DNA from: Heracleum sosnowskyi
Lineage: Eukaryota; Streptophyta; Magnoliopsida; Apiales; Apiaceae
Assembly (NCBI GenBank): GCA_030848705.1
Contig: CM061236.1
Coordinates: 54,703,481-54,767,480 of the forward strand
Direction of reading: 5' to 3'
Length of the DNA: 64,000 nucleotides
The notes beneath the pieces are model-generated. The model searched no databases and was not told the DNA's origin. It saw nothing but the letters and a program-made list of their open reading frames with translations. The first letter of the stretch is position 1. Each line of letters begins with the position of its first letter. Positions 60,801 to 64,000 of the stretch are shown here, piece by piece. A program made the translations under genes and the position numbers.

Positions 60801-61647
60801 CATTAGAGTGGATTTCGACCACTTCTTGTCATGATTAACATATTATCATAAAATACATCAACTATGACCATTTTTGGGGGTCCTCCAATAACAGTTTCAT
60901 CCGAGTCAATTTCGGCTCTAGTTTGGCCAAAGTAACCAATTTAAGTAACTTTCCACCACTTTAGATTGGATTTCGACCAAATCCTGGCATGATTAAAATA
61001 TTATCATAATATACATGAACTTTGACCACTTTTTGGGATCCTTATATACCAGTTTCATCCGAGTCAATTTCGGTTTTAGTTTGGCCAAACAAACCAGTTT
61101 AAGTCAATTTCCACCACATTAGATTGGATTTCGACCACATCCTGGCATGATTAACATATTATCATAATATACATGAACTTTGACCACTTTTTGGGATACT
61201 CATATACCAGTTTGATCCGAGTCAATTTCGGTTTTAGTTTGGCCAAACAAACCAATTTAAGTCAATTTCCACCACATTAGAGTGGATTTCGACCACTTCC
61301 TGGCATGATTAACATATTATCAGAATTTACATCAACTATGACCATTTTTTGGGGTCCTCCAATAACAGTTTCACCCGAGTCAATTTCGGCTCCAGTTTGG
61401 CCAAACTAACCAATTTAAGTCACTTTCCACCACTTTAGAGTGGATTTCGACCACATCCTGGCATGATTAACATATTATCATAATATACTTGAACTTTGAC
61501 CACTTTTTGGGATCCTCATATACCAGTTTCATCCGAGTAAATTTCGGTTTTAGTTTAGCCAAACAAACCAATTTAAGTCAATTTCCACCACATTAGATTG
61601 GATTTCGACCACTTCTTGGCATGATTAACATATTATCATAAAATACA
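48891..61647 (+). repeat. 12,757-bp higher-order unit, copy 2
   Basis: Same block order a (48891), A (49280), B (54718), C' (58420). C' is one monomer shorter than C and its first part has a different subtype order (see 58840-59250), so this copy has been altered by a later exchange. Confidence 0.9.
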
Positions 61648-64000
61648 TCAACTATGACCATTTTTGGGGAGTGGATTTCGACCACATCCTGGCATGATTA
61701 ACATATTATCATAAAATACATCAACTATGACCATTTTTGGGGGTCCTCCAATAACAGATTCATCCGAGTCAATTTCGGCTCTAGTTTGGCCAAAGCAACC
61801 AATTTCAGTCACTTTCCACCACTTTAGATTGGATTTCGACCACATCCGGGCATGATTAACATATTATCATAATATACATGAACTTTGACCACTTTTTGGG
61901 ATCCTTATATACCAGTTTCATCCGAGTCAATTTCGGTTTTAGTTTGGCCAAACAAACCAGTTTAAGTCAATTTCCACCACATTAGAGTGGATTTCGACCA
62001 CATCCTGGCATGATTAACATATTATCATAATACACATGAACTTTGACCACTTTTTGGGATACTCATATTCCAGTTTCATCCTCGTCAATTTCGGTTTTAG
62101 TTTGGCCAAACAAACCAATTTAAGTCAATTTCCACCACATTAGAGTGGATTTCGACCACTTCTTGGCATGATTAACATATTATCATAAAATACATCAACT
62201 ATGACCATTTTTGGGGGTCCTCCAATAACAGTTTCATCCGAGTCAATTTCGGCTCTAGTTTGGCCAAAGTAACCAATTTAAGTCACTTTCCACCACAGTA
62301 GAGTGGATTTCGACCATATCCTGGCATGATTAATATATTATCATAATTTACATCAACTTTGACCAGTTTTTGGGGTCCTCTGATACCAGTTTCATTCAAG
62401 TCAATCATGGCTCTAGTTTGGCTAAACTAACCAATTTAAGTAACTTTCCACCACATTAGAGTGGAATTCGAGCACATCCTAGCATGATTATCATATTATC
62501 AAATTTTACATCAACTTTGACCACTTTTTGGGGTCCTCTGATACCAGTTCCATCCGAGTCAATTTCGGCTCTAGTTTGGCCAACTCACCAATTTAAGTCA
62601 CTTTCCACCACATTAGAGTGGATTTCGACCACATCCTGGCATGATTAAAATATTATCATAATATACATGAACTTTGACCACTTTTTGGGATCCTTATATA
62701 CCAGTTTCATCCGAGTCAATTTCGGTTTTAGTTTAGCCAAACAAACCAATTTAAGTCAATTTCTACCACATTAGAGTGAATTTCGACCACTTCTTGTCAT
62801 GATTAACATATTATCATAATATACATCAACTATGACCATTTTTTGGGATACTCATATACCAGTTTGATCCGAGTCAATTTCGATTTTAGTTTGGCCAAAC
62901 AAACCAATTTAAGTCAATTTCCACCACATTAGAGTGGATTTCGACCACTTCCTGGCATGATTAACATATTATCAGAATTTACATCAACTATGACCATTTT
63001 TTGGGGTCCTCCAATAACAGTTTCACCCGAGTCAATTTCGGCTCCAGTTTGGCCAAACTAACCAATTTAAGTCACTTTCCACCACTTTAGAGTGGATTTC
63101 GACCACATCATGGCATGATTAATATATTATCATAATTTACATCAACTTTGACCAGTTTTTGGGGTCCTCTGATACCAGTTTCATTCAAGTCAATTATGGC
63201 TCTAGTTTGGCTAAACTAACCAATTTAAGTAACTTTCCACCACGTTAGAGTGGAATTCGAGCACATCCTGGCATGATTATCATATTATCAAATTTTACAT
63301 CAACTTTGACCACTTTTTGGGGTCCTCTGATACCAGTTCCATCCGAGTCAATTTCGGCTCTAGTTTGGCCAACTCACCAATTTAAGTCACTTTCCACCAC
63401 ATTAGGGTGGATTTCGACCACATCCTGGCATGATTAACATATTATCATAATATACATGAACTTTGACCACTTTTTGGGATCCTCATATACCAGTTTCATC
63501 CGAGTCAATTTCGGTTTTAGTTTAGCCAAACAAACCAATTTAAGTCAATTTCTACCACATTAGAGTGAATTTCGACCACTTCTTGTCATGATTAACATAT
63601 TATCATAAAATACATCAACTATGACCATTTTTTGGGGTCCTCCAATAACAGTTCCATCCGAGTCAATTTCGGCTCTAGTTTGGCCAAAGTAACCAATTTT
63701 AGTCACTTTCCACCACTTTAGATTGGATTTCGACCACATCCTGGCATGATTAACATATTATCATAATATAAATGAACTTTGACCACTTTTTGGGATCCTT
63801 ATATACCAGTTTCATCCGAGTCAATTTTGGTTTTAGTTTGGCCAAACAAACCAGTTTAAGTCAATTTCCACCACATTAGAGTGGATTTCGACCAGATCCT
63901 GGCATGATTAACATATTATCATAATATACATGAACTTTGACCACTTTTTGGGATACTCATATACCAGTTTCATCCTTGTCAATTTCGGTTTTAGTTTGGC
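61648..64000 (+). repeat. Start of a further 'A' block
   Basis: From 61648 the sequence follows block A (as at 36365 and 49280), including the CACAGTAGAG variant at 62296 and the change to ATATACATCAAC near 62821. The 389-bp 'a' block is not present before it, unlike copies 1 and 2. The window ends inside the block. Confidence 0.85.

Larger units (their letters stand above)
23617..61845 (+). repeat. 73-bp truncated monomer, 12 copies
   Basis: A monomer lacking about 85 bp joins TTTTTGGGG directly to AGTGGATTTCG. Junctions fall at 23638, 25915, 30559, 35997, 36386, 41824, 45526, 48912, 49301, 54739, 58441 and 61669. The identical breakpoint means one deletion that was later amplified. It is absent from the left array. 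The intervals (2277, 4644, 5438, 389, 5438, 3702, 3386, 389, 5438, 3702 and 3228 bp) give the higher-order map of the array. Confidence 0.93.
20220..64000 (+). repeat. Right satellite array, ~158-bp monomers, with higher-order structure
   Basis: About 277 monomers in the same orientation and of the same family as the left array, continuing to the window end. No gene is present; a 65-codon minus-strand frame recurs 12 times only because the truncated monomer that produces it recurs. Homogeneity rises from left to right: unit lengths of 2,209 bp, then 2,277 and 1,734 bp, then 5,438-bp blocks nested in a 12.9-kb unit. Each monomer carries up to two dyads: an AT-rich one (ATATTATCATAATAT) and GTTTGGCCAAAC, extended to 16 bp in one subtype. 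BamHI (GGATCC) and EcoRI (GAATTC) sites mark subtypes. Confidence 0.97.

Noticed and set aside
1..64000. CENP-B box, telomere repeat or rDNA in the satellite
   Set aside because: No CENP-B-box-like string, no TTTAGGG runs and no rRNA or tRNA gene sequences were seen.

Overview
This is plant nuclear DNA. The window is one long array of tandem satellite DNA (monomer about 158 bp, AT-rich, all in one orientation) interrupted by a single, very young LTR retrotransposon. No single-copy host gene is visible. The retrotransposon has the layout of the Sirevirus (SIRE/Maximus) lineage of Ty1/copia: a large gag with two separated zinc knuckles and a coiled coil, pol in a different frame, and an extra long ORF between pol and the 3' LTR. 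These elements are plant-specific, so the host is a plant; I cannot name the species.

Layout. 1-7099: left satellite array, with older and more divergent 8- and 9-monomer duplications. 7100-20219: the 13,120-bp element, flanked by a perfect 5-bp target duplication (CTAAC). Inside it are the 5' LTR (7100-8118), a primer-binding site matching initiator tRNA-Met (8121-8132), gag (8183-10654), pol in the -1 frame (about 10612-14004: protease, integrase, reverse transcriptase, RNase H), a 544-bp non-coding spacer, a third reading frame of 1489 codons broken only by three in-frame stops (14549-19015), the polypurine tract (19191-19201) and the 3' LTR (19202-20219). The LTRs differ by one substitution and one base in a C run. 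20220-64000: right satellite array, increasingly homogenised to the right, ending in two near-identical 12.9-kb higher-order units.

The most unusual signal is a short DNA motif, TCAACG(A/G)(A/T)A(T/C)G and its reverse complement. It occurs about 36 times in the element: nine times in the U3 of each LTR, and in gag, pol, the pol-ORF3 spacer and ORF3. Neighbouring copies often form perfect short palindromes. It is read in at least two frames in coding DNA, so it looks conserved as nucleic acid rather than as peptide. Clusters lie upstream of the LTR TATA box and of a second TATA-like box that may drive ORF3.

How the parts work together: LTR transcription yields genomic RNA; Gag packages it; Pol is made by recoding from the gag frame, then copies the RNA and inserts the DNA. 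ORF3 has no signal peptide or membrane segment that I can see, so 'env-like' describes position only. In the satellite, nested unit lengths of 2.2, 2.3, 1.7, 5.4 and 12.9 kb record successive rounds of unequal exchange, with a 73-bp truncated monomer serving as a tracer of copies.
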